A DNA stretch of 11,029 bases. It comes from Oligoflexia bacterium. GTDB taxonomy: Bacteria > Bdellovibrionota > JAFGOL01. The DNA is taken from positions 1-11,029 of the forward strand of contig JAFGOL010000055.1 in NCBI GenBank assembly GCA_016926495.1, given 5' to 3'. Under the pieces are notes generated by a model, which worked only from the letters and a program-made list of their open reading frames with translations, was not told where the DNA came from and did not search any database. The translations under genes and the position numbers were made by a program. Shown here piece after piece: positions 1-7,608 of the stretch (within the stretch, counting starts at the first letter, position 1; the number at the start of each line of letters is the position of its first letter).

Positions 1-7
1 TAGAGCT

Positions 8-50
8 AAAGGCGGAAGCACAGGAGCTTCCGCCTTTAATTTTATTATTA
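8..50 (+). terminator. Rho-independent terminator of the gene to the left
   Basis: A perfect 12-bp inverted repeat (arms 8-19 and 26-37, core GGCGGAAGC/GCTTCCGCC) encloses a 6-nt loop. A T-rich tail (35-49) follows. This is the classic intrinsic terminator layout for + strand transcription. It probably ends the transcript of a gene outside the window and isolates xerD from it. Confidence 0.85.
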
Positions 51-70
51 ACCTGTGTTAAGATATTTAT

Positions 71-1000
71 ATGGAACTTCAGAACCCGGACGCCTTTTTT
101 GATCTTTTTTTCACGCACCTGAGGATGGAAAGGGGGCTCAGCAACAATACCGTTGAATCCTACAACAGGGATTTATTGAGGTTTGCCGCCTCGGAATGTG
201 ACGGAGGAAGAAGCATTACCGGCGTTGACAGAAAGGGCATACACGATCACATAGTCGGGCTTTACGAGGCGGGACTGGACGCAAGAAGCATTTCAAGGAC
301 CGTCAGCGCCATAAAAACATTTTATAACTTTATGGTCGCCGAAGGATTCATGGACAATAATCCTGCCATTAATATAAAAGCACCCAAATTCAACAAAACT
401 CTTCCCGAGGTACTTACCGTTACCGAGGTCGAAAGACTGTTAAAGGCCCCTGAACCGGACAGGTGGGAGGGTATCAGGGACAGGGCCATGCTTGAACTCA
501 TGTATGCCTCGGGGCTCAGGGTCAGTGAACTTGTCAGCCTTAAAAACGAGGACGTAAATATAAGTGAGGGTTTTTTGATAGTACGCAGCGGTAAGGGCGG
601 TAAGGACAGGCTTACGCTTATGGGGCAATTCGCGAAAGTCTGGCTGCAAAAGTACCTTGATGCTTCACTGGAAAGGCTGACAGCGTCTGAATACCTGTTT
701 TTAACGCGCAGGGGAAAACCCTTTACGCGCCAGGCGGTATGGCTGAAGCTCAGGGAGTATGCTGAAAAGGCAATGATAGACAAAAAGGTCTATCCCCATA
801 TACTGCGCCACAGCTTCGCGACGCATTTGCTGGAAGGCGGGGCGGATTTGAGGGCCATACAGACCCTGCTGGGGCATTCGAGCATTACAACCACCGAGGT
901 TTACACGCATGTAAGAACGGATTTTCTGCGTGAAGAATATGATCGGTTTCATCCGCTTGCGCAAGGGGGGGGACAAACTTCTTGCGTTGGGATTAAATAA
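71..1000 (+). CDS. xerD: Site-specific tyrosine recombinase XerD/XerC
   Basis: Cytoplasmic tyrosine recombinase that, with a partner Xer protein, acts at the dif site to resolve chromosome dimers at division. The 309 residues cover the usual Xer length. The N-terminal SAM-like core-binding domain spans about 8-95 and the catalytic domain about 112-297. All catalytic residues are visible: Arg150 (in ASGLRVSEL), Lys175 (in SGKGGKDR), His243 and Arg246 (HILRH), His269 (LLGHSS) and the nucleophile Tyr278 (VYTHV). XerD rather than XerC is a guess; the two are hard to separate by eye. No clear Shine-Dalgarno precedes the ATG, but the start fits the family N-terminus. A run of eight G (965-972) lies just past the conserved FHP end, so slippage there would change only the C-terminal tail. 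Confidence 0.93.
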   Translation: MELQNPDAFFDLFFTHLRMERGLSNNTVESYNRDLLRFAASECDGGRSITGVDRKGIHDHIVGLYEAGLDARSISRTVSAIKTFYNFMVAEGFMDNNPAINIKAPKFNKTLPEVLTVTEVERLLKAPEPDRWEGIRDRAMLELMYASGLRVSELVSLKNEDVNISEGFLIVRSGKGGKDRLTLMGQFAKVWLQKYLDASLERLTASEYLFLTRRGKPFTRQAVWLKLREYAEKAMIDKKVYPHILRHSFATHLLEGGADLRAIQTLLGHSSITTTEVYTHVRTDFLREEYDRFHPLAQGGGQTSCVGIK

Positions 1001-1015
1001 ATCATATTATATAAA
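987..1015 (+). promoter_or_regulatory. Possible promoter for the cpoB-glnD operon
   Basis: TTGGGA (987-992) and TATAAA (1010-1015) are separated by 17 bp and lie just upstream of the lipoprotein gene, overlapping the xerD 3' end. The region is very AT-rich, so a chance match is possible. The 51-nt gap after xerD is the only appreciable gap before glnD. Confidence 0.25.
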
Positions 1016-1035
1016 TATTACCATTATTACTGCTT

Positions 1036-1042
1036 AAGGGGG
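1036..1042 (+). promoter_or_regulatory. Ribosome binding site that fixes the TTG start of cpoB
   Basis: AAGGGGG, extended as AAGGGGGTGAG, is close to the anti-Shine-Dalgarno complement and lies 9 nt before TTG at 1052. The GTG within it (1042) is in another frame. This strong site supports the rare TTG start. Confidence 0.7.
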
Positions 1043-1051
1043 TGAGGGATC

Positions 1052-1777
1052 TTGGTTATCAGGAAATTACTGTTCGCGTGTTTATTTACGGCCCTCTTTG
1101 CCTGTTCGACTTCGCAGCAGACAACTAATGCCGGCAAGGAACTGAAACCCTATGTAGCGTCCGTGAAAAGCGTGGAACCTGCTGAACAACAGGAAATTGC
1201 GGAAAAGCCTTCCGATGCCGCGGAAGAGATCAACAGGCTTAAGGCCAGGATTGAAGACCTCAACAACAGGGTATACGTGCTTACTGAGCAGATGGACAGT
1301 ATCAGGGCCAGGTTTAAAACCGAGACCCCTGCCGCTTTTACGGAACTGGAAAAACAGGAAAAGCAGGAACACGAGATAGAATCATTTAACGCCGTGTCAA
1401 GCGGGATGAAAAAACAGTACCTGCAGGCATACTCGTTTCTAAAGGCAGGCAAATACGCCAAGGGACTGATTGCGTTTTCCTCTTTTATTGAGAAATATCC
1501 CGATTCCGTACTTACGGACAACGCGTACTACTGGCTTGGCGAATGTTATTTTGAACAGCGGGAATACGCCCTTGCCATTGACGAATACCTCAAGGTAATT
1601 AAAAAATTTCCGGACGGAAGCAAAACGCCTGACGCGATGCTTAAAGTGGCCATAAGTTATAACAGGCTCGGGGAAAAAGCGGATTCGGAGTCATACTACA
1701 AGGAACTTATGATGCGTTTCCCCAAATCGAGGGCCTCCATGCTTGCAAAAAACAAACTTAAGGAGTTTGCCGAATAA
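1052..1777 (+). CDS. cpoB: CpoB/YbgF-like TPR lipoprotein (Tol-Pal associated)
   Basis: Exported protein of the CpoB/YbgF type, which in Proteobacteria coordinates outer-membrane constriction by Tol-Pal with septal peptidoglycan synthesis. In order: a hydrophobic signal peptide ending in a lipobox-like LFAC with Cys18 as the lipidation site; a linker; a predicted coiled coil at about 55-90 (typical of CpoB trimerisation); and TPR repeats at about 120-241, with phrases such as DNAYYWLGECYFEQREYALAI. Most E. coli CpoB is not a lipoprotein, so the lipobox is a variation, seen here directly. The TTG start is supported by a strong ribosome binding site. No tolA, tolB or pal lies in the window, so the Tol link rests on family and architecture. 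It sits 2 nt before the LysM gene, implying cotranscription. Confidence 0.8.
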   Translation: MVIRKLLFACLFTALFACSTSQQTTNAGKELKPYVASVKSVEPAEQQEIAEKPSDAAEEINRLKARIEDLNNRVYVLTEQMDSIRARFKTETPAAFTELEKQEKQEHEIESFNAVSSGMKKQYLQAYSFLKAGKYAKGLIAFSSFIEKYPDSVLTDNAYYWLGECYFEQREYALAIDEYLKVIKKFPDGSKTPDAMLKVAISYNRLGEKADSESYYKELMMRFPKSRASMLAKNKLKEFAE

Positions 1778-1779
1778 TT

Positions 1780-3207
1780 ATGAAATTACTCCCGGTTGTG
1801 TTTGCCGTTATTTTTTTCGCATCCCTGCCTTTTCTGTCCGCGCAGGAGGACGTTGGAGATCTGCTGGAGCAGGCCAAGGAGGGGGCTTCCGTTAATGAAG
1901 GTCTGGAGGAACTGGAATCGGACCTCGGCGATCTTAAAACATACAACGCGCCCAAAAGCAAGCGAGCGGGCGACGTGGACGATCTGCTGGATGAACTCGA
2001 CAGGGAAGAGGCAAGAGTTGACAGGGAAATCACCGTGGAAAAACAAAAACCGCAGAGAAAAGAGAGTCGCGAAATTTCCGCTGACATGGAGGAAGAAGCG
2101 CCTTACGGGGAAGATGTGGGGATTGAGGAAGACGTGTACGATGAGTATGAAACCGAATCTGTTGACGCGGGAGACGCCAGGATAGCAAGGTTCTACAGGG
2201 ATAAAAAGCGTATCAGCGACGACGAGTGGAAGGAACGTATAGGGGTGAGTTTTGAAGAGGTTTATATTATACAGACCGGCGATACCCTGTGGGACATATC
2301 CACTAAATTTCTGGACAGCCCGTGGTACTGGCCGAAAATCTGGGAGTTAAACTCCTATATAACCAATCCTCACCTTATCTATCCAGGAAACGAGCTTAAG
2401 TTCAGTTTCAATATAGAGGACGGACCGTCCATAAAGCTTGTACAGGGTACTGTAGAGGAAGAATTAAAGGAGGAAAAGGAGAGGGATTATTCGGTGCTGG
2501 AAAGGGAACTGCCCGCGCCTGCTTTTGACAATCTGGGTTTTCATAAGGCGTCGTTACAAAAAACATCATACAGAAGCAAGGCCTCCCCGGGCTTCGGCGG
2601 GGGGAAGATCATGCTCGGGGAATCTCCTGATTACAGCGGAGAGATTTATGCCGCCACCACGATCAGGAACACCCTGCTTACAGCGGATAATATCGAGATA
2701 AAAACATCGGATAACAGCGATTGCGCCAGGGGTACCAGGTATGTGGCCGTGGAAAACTCTTCAGGCCCTATCTACAATATCGCGGGAGAGATTGTCGTGA
2801 CCGGCGGAACAACGGAAAAACGTAAATGCCGCGCAAGAATAACCAGGGCGTATTCCGGAATGTACCGGGGGATCAAGCTCGCACCTCCCATGGTGCAGGA
2901 ATCGGCCCTTGTAAGGACGGAGAGCCAGCAGATAACAGGGAGCATATACAGCCTTGACCCTGAAGAAAAGAAGATGGCCGCCGAAGGAGACAAGCTCTTT
3001 TTGCGCTTCAGCGGCTCCGGTTCACCCATGCCGGGCACCCTTGTTTATATATACGAAATACGCGATCCGAACACCGACAGCCGGATGGACCCTTTTATAA
3101 TCGGGGTCGCCAAGCTGTTGCACAGCTCCGGCAGGTACGGTACCGCGACTGTAATAGCTTCATCCAGGGTTATTTCAACGCGCTCCACGGTTACAACGAG
3201 GTTCTAG
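1780..3207 (+). CDS. Secreted LysM peptidoglycan-binding protein
   Basis: 475-residue exported protein with one LysM module, a domain that binds N-acetylglucosamine-containing peptidoglycan. A signal peptide (1-21, cleavage likely after FLSA) is followed by a long, highly charged region (22-160) rich in Glu, Asp, Lys and Arg. That region contains repeated short phrases such as VGDLLEQ and VDDLLDELD. The LysM module is at about 161-208 (VYIIQTGDTLWDIS to NPHLIYPGNELKF). The C-terminal half (about 280-475) resembles two diverged copies of one beta-rich module, each running from a hydrophobic strand through a glycine-rich turn to a G/A-rich alternating strand. LysM proteins of this layout are common in deltaproteobacterial genomes, usually without a named function. 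AGGAG (1761-1765) lies 14 nt before the ATG. It is probably periplasmic and acts with the neighbouring lipoprotein and amidase homologue at the cell wall. Confidence 0.85.
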   Translation: MKLLPVVFAVIFFASLPFLSAQEDVGDLLEQAKEGASVNEGLEELESDLGDLKTYNAPKSKRAGDVDDLLDELDREEARVDREITVEKQKPQRKESREISADMEEEAPYGEDVGIEEDVYDEYETESVDAGDARIARFYRDKKRISDDEWKERIGVSFEEVYIIQTGDTLWDISTKFLDSPWYWPKIWELNSYITNPHLIYPGNELKFSFNIEDGPSIKLVQGTVEEELKEEKERDYSVLERELPAPAFDNLGFHKASLQKTSYRSKASPGFGGGKIMLGESPDYSGEIYAATTIRNTLLTADNIEIKTSDNSDCARGTRYVAVENSSGPIYNIAGEIVVTGGTTEKRKCRARITRAYSGMYRGIKLAPPMVQESALVRTESQQITGSIYSLDPEEKKMAAEGDKLFLRFSGSGSPMPGTLVYIYEIRDPNTDSRMDPFIIGVAKLLHSSGRYGTATVIASSRVISTRSTVTTRF

Positions 3208-3211
3208 TTTA

Positions 3212-4033
3212 GTGCTGAAAAGGTTTTCCCTTTTTATTCTGCCTCTTATAATAATTATGTTCGTGCTCAGGCTTGTTGCAGTAACCGTACCGAAGCAGGC
3301 CGGCAAAAAAAACAACGTTCAGAAAACAGCGGCAACTGTTAAAACGGGTCCAAAAAAAACGGAATACCCGGGGGCAGAGCAGCGTAACAGGAAAGGCTTA
3401 CATGCCACGGGGCCGGTCATAGTCGTCGACCCTGGACACGGGGGAGATGACAGGGGTAAACAGGGTATCGGCAATATCACTGAAAGCGATGTTAATTTAA
3501 GGTTCGCGTTTATACTGGCAAGGGCCCTGAGGATGAAAGGAATAAGGGTCTACCTTACAAGAACCGCCGATTATAACGTGGGCTACGAGAACAGGCTTGA
3601 AACCGCTATCGAGCACGATCCGGCGCTTTTTATATCGATCCATTGCGCGTACAGTGATAACAATACGGAAAAAGGATTGAATATCTTCGGTTTTACCCCG
3701 GTACGCGGGGAACTGGAAAAATTTGAAAATGACGAGAGCTCTCTTGCAAATTTTAAATATGAAGTTAAAACAGAGGAAGCAAGAAAGACAGAGGAGAGAA
3801 TTGCCGCTGCGGTCAGGGAGAAAACGGATTTGAATGAAAGCAGGATGCTAAGGAGAGGTTTTTTTATCCCTGTTTCCCAGTTCCACGATATACCTGCTTT
3901 TATGGTCTTCATAGGCTTTCTCAGCAGTGAAATTGATGTAAGGAACCTTTCCGGCAGGTTTTACATGGAGAGGATAGCGGCGGTATTTGCCGATGCCGTG
4001 GAAAAAGGATTGTATAGCGGAGTAAATGGATAA
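3212..4033 (+). CDS. AmiC-type N-acetylmuramoyl-L-alanine amidase homologue, probably inactive
   Basis: Amidase_3 family protein. Active members are zinc enzymes that cut the amide bond between muramic acid and the stem peptide and split daughter cells. An N-terminal hydrophobic segment (about 5-26) serves as membrane anchor or signal, followed by a basic linker and the catalytic-type domain (about 67-268). The three zinc ligands are present: His76 (VDPGHGG), Glu91 (ITESDVN) and His144 (ISIHCAY). In the late motif, where active enzymes read like PAVLVELGFLSN, this protein reads PAFMVFIGFLSSE, so the catalytic Glu position is Phe233 (TTC). The usual SIHANA is also SIHCAY. The start is GTG, 4 nt after the LysM gene, and the last 8 nt overlap glnD. 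It could be a non-catalytic wall binder or regulator; M. tuberculosis CwlM is a known inactive relative. The family call is firm; loss of activity is inference from an alignment made by eye. Confidence 0.85.
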   Translation: MLKRFSLFILPLIIIMFVLRLVAVTVPKQAGKKNNVQKTAATVKTGPKKTEYPGAEQRNRKGLHATGPVIVVDPGHGGDDRGKQGIGNITESDVNLRFAFILARALRMKGIRVYLTRTADYNVGYENRLETAIEHDPALFISIHCAYSDNNTEKGLNIFGFTPVRGELEKFENDESSLANFKYEVKTEEARKTEERIAAAVREKTDLNESRMLRRGFFIPVSQFHDIPAFMVFIGFLSSEIDVRNLSGRFYMERIAAVFADAVEKGLYSGVNG

Positions 4034-6281
4034 GAAGATATTAAATAACATAAGGGCCGAGTGCGTTGACGCCCTGAAAAGAGAACCGGACAGGGTACGG
4101 GCGCTTGCGGTATTAAAAAAATACAACACCGATGTTTTTGAAGCAATAAGGGCTGATACCGAAGACAGGATTGGGGACGCCCTGCTTGTGGCAATGGGTT
4201 CTTTTTCACGCATGCTGCTTACGCCTTATTCCGATATAGACCTGCTTGTAATACACAAAAGGGGAGGGCAGCCCGACGAAAATATAAGGCGGCTGATCTA
4301 CGGGTTTTATGATACGGATTTTGATATTACCATATCCACCAGGACAATCGAGGAAACGATCGATGTTTCGCGCTATAGTTACAAGACGCTGTTCAGCGTG
4401 TTTGAGCCTCTATACGTGGCCGGCAGTCATGATCTTTTCGAAAAGCTGGTCACTAAATTCGGTAAAAAGATCAAACCCAATGATCATATAAAAAACATTG
4501 TAGACGGCTTGTTTTTTGACGCTGAAAAAAGGCTAAAAACAAACAATAACATACTGGTGCCGAATTTAAAGGAATCCCCGGGCGCGCTCAGGGAGCTTTC
4601 GGTGTCAATGATGCTTTGCAGGATATTCAGAATGCGGTTTAATGACGCCGTAATACATGAAAGGGACTATATTTACCTCATAAGGAGCTATCTGCACGCC
4701 TTTTCCGGACGTCTTTGCGACGTACTGAACGAGGAAGTCGCTGAGGAAACCGGAAAACTTCTCGGTCTTGGCGAAAGCGAACTGAGAAGAAACATCATAC
4801 TGTCGCTGAGGAACGGCCTTGTGCTGTACAGGGGAATTTTATCCGACATAAAGAGCGGAGGCGACAGGTTTTGGGCTTCAGCGGCGCTGAAAAGATTTTC
4901 AGATACGGCCGTTAAGGGAAGGGACCTGCAGTTTTTTTTAAGCTCGCGGAACAGTATTGATGAAGCTTTCTGGACCAGGGAGCTTCATAACGAGATCCCG
5001 GAGTTCGCTTTTATCGAAGGGATGGTTGAAAGGATCGGTTTTCATGTAATGCCAGTGGATGAGCATTCCATACAGGTTATAAGGGAATTCTACAAGTTGA
5101 TGAGCGGTGAAGAGTGCGGTGAATATAAATTGATAAAAGATATAGCGCTCTCGCTGGACCAGCAGGACAGGGAAATATTGTTAATGGCAATGCTGTTTCA
5201 TGATATCGGTAAAGGCAGGGGAGGAGGGCATTCACAGAAAGGAAGACTTATAACCGCCGGGATACTGAAAAGATATTCCCTGCCTGACAGCGTTATTGAG
5301 TCCGTGCTGTTTTTGATTGAGAACCACCTGCTTATATATATAGCAATGACAAGAAGGGATATTGAAAATATAGATGTAATAACCGAAATGGCCCTGAAGG
5401 TTGACGGTATTGCCAATCTCGACAAGCTCTGTGTTCTTGCCTTTTGCGATATGAAGGCAACCAATCCGACCGGGCTTAACTCGTGGAACCTGGAATTGCT
5501 GAAGATATTGTATTACAGGATAAAAAAGCATATAGAGGGGGACAGATCATACATAAAACCCGAAAACATCAGCCTGTGGGCCAAAGACAACAGGAAAAAA
5601 TATCCGGACGAACTGGATAATATTATCTGCAACCTGCCTGCTCCGTACCTGCGGTATCACAGTCATGTGGAAATATATGACACGGCAATGCTGCTTAACA
5701 ACATGTTTAAATCAGGCACGATCCAGATCAGTTTCGAACCCAAAACAATGGCAGGCTATGCGTTGCTGCGTATCGCCATGCCCGGTGATACTCCGGGTAT
5801 TTTTCATAAGATCAATTCGGTCCTTTCGTATTTCGGGGCTTCTGTTATATACGCATCCGTGCATACAATGAAAAACGGCGCTGTTTTTGATTTGTTCAGG
5901 GTGGGAGGCAGTGTAATATACAACAGGGTAAGGATGAAACGGCTCAGGGAAAAGCTTACCGATGTCCTTTTTGAAAGGGAAAAAGCGAATCCCCCGGTAT
6001 GCGGTGCCTCTTTTACGCCTCCCGTGAAGTCTAACGTTTCCGTTAAGTTCGAGAACAGCCATAACACGTATACCCAGCTTGAAATCGAATGTAATGACAG
6101 GAACAACCTTCTTACGGATATTTCAGGGATATTCGTTGAGCACAATCTTAACATCACATTCGCGAAGATATCCACTTTCGGAAGACTCGCTGTTGACACG
6201 TTCCACATAAGCAAAAATGACCGGCATCTTGATGAAGGCACAATGGCCGGGCTGAAGCTCAGGCTGGAACAGACTTTGTAA
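4026..6281 (+). CDS. glnD: [Protein-PII] uridylyltransferase/uridylyl-removing enzyme
   Basis: Cytoplasmic nitrogen sensor that adds UMP to PII proteins when glutamine is low and removes it when glutamine is high. Domains in order: nucleotidyltransferase (about 45-130) with GSFSR (58-62) and the metal-binding pair Asp70/Asp72 (YSDIDLL); the conserved PNLKESPGALREL (179-191); an HD hydrolase (about 345-480) with FHDIGKGRGGGHS (His392, Asp393, His402) and His434; then two ACT domains (about 579-628 and 683-731) for glutamine sensing. At 751 residues it is shorter than E. coli GlnD (about 890), mainly through a short N-terminus. The usual GGYGRGE reads GSFSRML, a diverged form of the nucleotidyltransferase motif. 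The ATG overlaps the amidase homologue by 8 nt with GGAG close upstream, implying translational coupling. No glnB or glnK is in the window. Confidence 0.92.
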   Translation: MDKKILNNIRAECVDALKREPDRVRALAVLKKYNTDVFEAIRADTEDRIGDALLVAMGSFSRMLLTPYSDIDLLVIHKRGGQPDENIRRLIYGFYDTDFDITISTRTIEETIDVSRYSYKTLFSVFEPLYVAGSHDLFEKLVTKFGKKIKPNDHIKNIVDGLFFDAEKRLKTNNNILVPNLKESPGALRELSVSMMLCRIFRMRFNDAVIHERDYIYLIRSYLHAFSGRLCDVLNEEVAEETGKLLGLGESELRRNIILSLRNGLVLYRGILSDIKSGGDRFWASAALKRFSDTAVKGRDLQFFLSSRNSIDEAFWTRELHNEIPEFAFIEGMVERIGFHVMPVDEHSIQVIREFYKLMSGEECGEYKLIKDIALSLDQQDREILLMAMLFHDIGKGRGGGHSQKGRLITAGILKRYSLPDSVIESVLFLIENHLLIYIAMTRRDIENIDVITEMALKVDGIANLDKLCVLAFCDMKATNPTGLNSWNLELLKILYYRIKKHIEGDRSYIKPENISLWAKDNRKKYPDELDNIICNLPAPYLRYHSHVEIYDTAMLLNNMFKSGTIQISFEPKTMAGYALLRIAMPGDTPGIFHKINSVLSYFGASVIYASVHTMKNGAVFDLFRVGGSVIYNRVRMKRLREKLTDVLFEREKANPPVCGASFTPPVKSNVSVKFENSHNTYTQLEIECNDRNNLLTDISGIFVEHNLNITFAKISTFGRLAVDTFHISKNDRHLDEGTMAGLKLRLEQTL

Positions 6282-6298
6282 CAGGGACCTCTAACCCC

Positions 6299-6327
6299 TT
6301 GACGAAACCTGTATTGGATCATATTAA
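6299..6327 (+). promoter_or_regulatory. Likely promoter of tRNA-Leu
   Basis: TTGACG (6299-6304) and TATTAA (6322-6327) are separated by 17 bp. Transcription would begin around 6334, about 13 nt before the mature tRNA. It lies in the short gap after glnD, so it could also feed the kinase-like, lgt-like and cysS genes downstream. Confidence 0.55.
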
Positions 6328-6346
6328 TATTTTTGATTTTTCGTGC

Positions 6347-6431
6347 GCCCGGATGGCGGAAATGGTAGACGCAAGGGACTTAAAATCCCTCGGCTCATAG
6401 AGCTGTGTGAGTTCAATTCTCACTCCGGGCA
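6347..6431 (+). tRNA. tRNA-Leu (anticodon UAA)
   Basis: An 85-nt class II tRNA that reads UUA codons. The acceptor stem GCCCGGA (6347-6353) pairs perfectly with TCCGGGC (6424-6430), with A6431 as discriminator. The anticodon stem AGGGA/TCCCT encloses the loop CTTAAAA, giving anticodon TAA at 6381-6383. A long variable arm typical of Leu and Ser tRNAs follows, then the T arm GTGAG-TTCAATT-CTCAC. CCA is not encoded and must be added by CCA-adding enzyme. It separates the glnD operon from the kinase-like/cysS group. Confidence 0.96.
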
Positions 6432-6435
6432 TTTC

Positions 6436-6462
6436 AAAATCGGCGCAAACCGGTTGATTTTT
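6436..6462 (+). terminator. Weak hairpin after tRNA-Leu, possible terminator
   Basis: AAAATCGGC (6436-6444) can pair with GTTGATTTT (6453-6461) using two G-U pairs around an 8-nt loop, ending in a short T run. It is AU-rich and modest. It could define the tRNA 3' end or only partly stop transcription into the next gene. Confidence 0.3.
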
Positions 6463-6491
6463 GGGTGGTAATATGGGTTAATGATTATCCC

Positions 6492-7586
6492 ATGAACAAG
6501 CCGGAAACATTGCAGAAATTGATAGCGCAAATGTCGCATAATACCCTGGTGGCAGAGGTAACCGCCAACGTTATTGAAGACCTGTATGATTCGCTTGCGG
6601 TTATTAAAGGCAACATGGACGTAATAATGGGCGCCCTGCACGGACTTGATGTTGATGTTTCGGTATCGACTTCTTTATCAAGACATAATGCCAGTCTTAA
6701 CAAGGGGCTGGAAATCATCAATAACCTGAGGGAATACATTCAGGACGATGGGCCCTGCACTGAAGAGCTGGACATACATAAAATCATAATTGATTCGGTT
6801 TCTGTTTTTCGGGGCCTTTATAACATGGACAATCTTGAAATTGACTTGAAATTTGATTGCATGAATTTACCTGCTAACGGGAATAAAAGCAGGCTGAAAC
6901 GGTTATTTATCAATATTTTTTATATTGCCGCCAGGTCAATGCGAAGTTCGGGCGGAGGGAAAATTTCAATATTAACGTTCACAAAAGCGTCTTCGCTGGT
7001 ACTGAAAATATGCGATACGGGCGCGGGTTACAGGCCCTCTGAGCTTGAAATGCAAAAGGCCAGGTGGCTGAGTTTTTCAGCACCTGTACTTAAGGGGATG
7101 GACGCCGCTCTGGATGTTGAATCAAGGATTGGGACGGGTACCTGCTATACGATTGAATTTCCTGTATTGATACGTGACGCCGGATATGCCGGTTTTGAAC
7201 GCACGGCCCTTGTTGTAGACGACGAACCGGAAATTTGCGAGATACTGACCGAGTACCTGGAAAGCTGCGGCATTTCGGTTGATATTGCCTGTAACGGTCA
7301 GGCGGCGCTGCAGAAAATAAAGCCGGACAAATATGATTTCATAATAACCGATATTAAAATGCCCGTGATGTGCGGCGAAAGATTTATCGATGAGATGAGC
7401 AGGAAAAATCTGCACGGCAAGAGCAAGATAATAATGATCACGGGCTGCATGATCATGGATAAATCCACCAGTTACATGGAAATACTGCGTAACAAGGCTG
7501 ATGGTTTTATTCAAAAACCGTTTTCCAGGGAAATAATCCTGAAAACAATATCCGAGCTGGAGAGCCTGTCGGAAATGGCGCACTAA
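6492..7586 (+). CDS. Histidine-kinase-like module fused to a C-terminal receiver domain
   Basis: 364-residue cytoplasmic signalling protein with no visible membrane or sensor domain. Numbering is from ATG 6492. Residues about 15-85 resemble a dimerisation/phosphotransfer helix pair, about 95-225 an HATPase-like domain, and about 238-360 a CheY-type receiver. The receiver is intact: Asp243/Asp244 (VVDDEP), phospho-acceptor Asp287 (ITDIKMP), Thr317 and Lys342 (QKPF). The kinase part is abnormal. Where related proteins read HDFNNLL it reads EDLYDSL, so the phospho-His is Glu29. In the N box the Mg-binding Asn is Ile145 (FYIAARSM). The DTGAG box (175-179) remains. It is probably not a kinase and may be a phosphorylation-controlled adaptor. 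A GTG at 6465, nine codons upstream in frame, is an alternative start; neither has a clear ribosome binding site. It is followed by the lgt-like gene after 22 nt. Confidence 0.75.
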   Translation: MNKPETLQKLIAQMSHNTLVAEVTANVIEDLYDSLAVIKGNMDVIMGALHGLDVDVSVSTSLSRHNASLNKGLEIINNLREYIQDDGPCTEELDIHKIIIDSVSVFRGLYNMDNLEIDLKFDCMNLPANGNKSRLKRLFINIFYIAARSMRSSGGGKISILTFTKASSLVLKICDTGAGYRPSELEMQKARWLSFSAPVLKGMDAALDVESRIGTGTCYTIEFPVLIRDAGYAGFERTALVVDDEPEICEILTEYLESCGISVDIACNGQAALQKIKPDKYDFIITDIKMPVMCGERFIDEMSRKNLHGKSKIIMITGCMIMDKSTSYMEILRNKADGFIQKPFSREIILKTISELESLSEMAH

Positions 7587-7608
7587 AAAACAGGGAGAGA
7601 ATTTTTTT

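Noticed and set aside
71..1000. xerD as the integrase of an integron or phage
   Set aside because: All motifs and the length fit housekeeping Xer recombinases, and the neighbours are core genes.
6347..6470. tRNA-Leu as an integration (attachment) site for a genomic island
   Set aside because: No integrase follows the tRNA, the next genes look like core genes, and I saw no second copy of the tRNA 3' end farther right.
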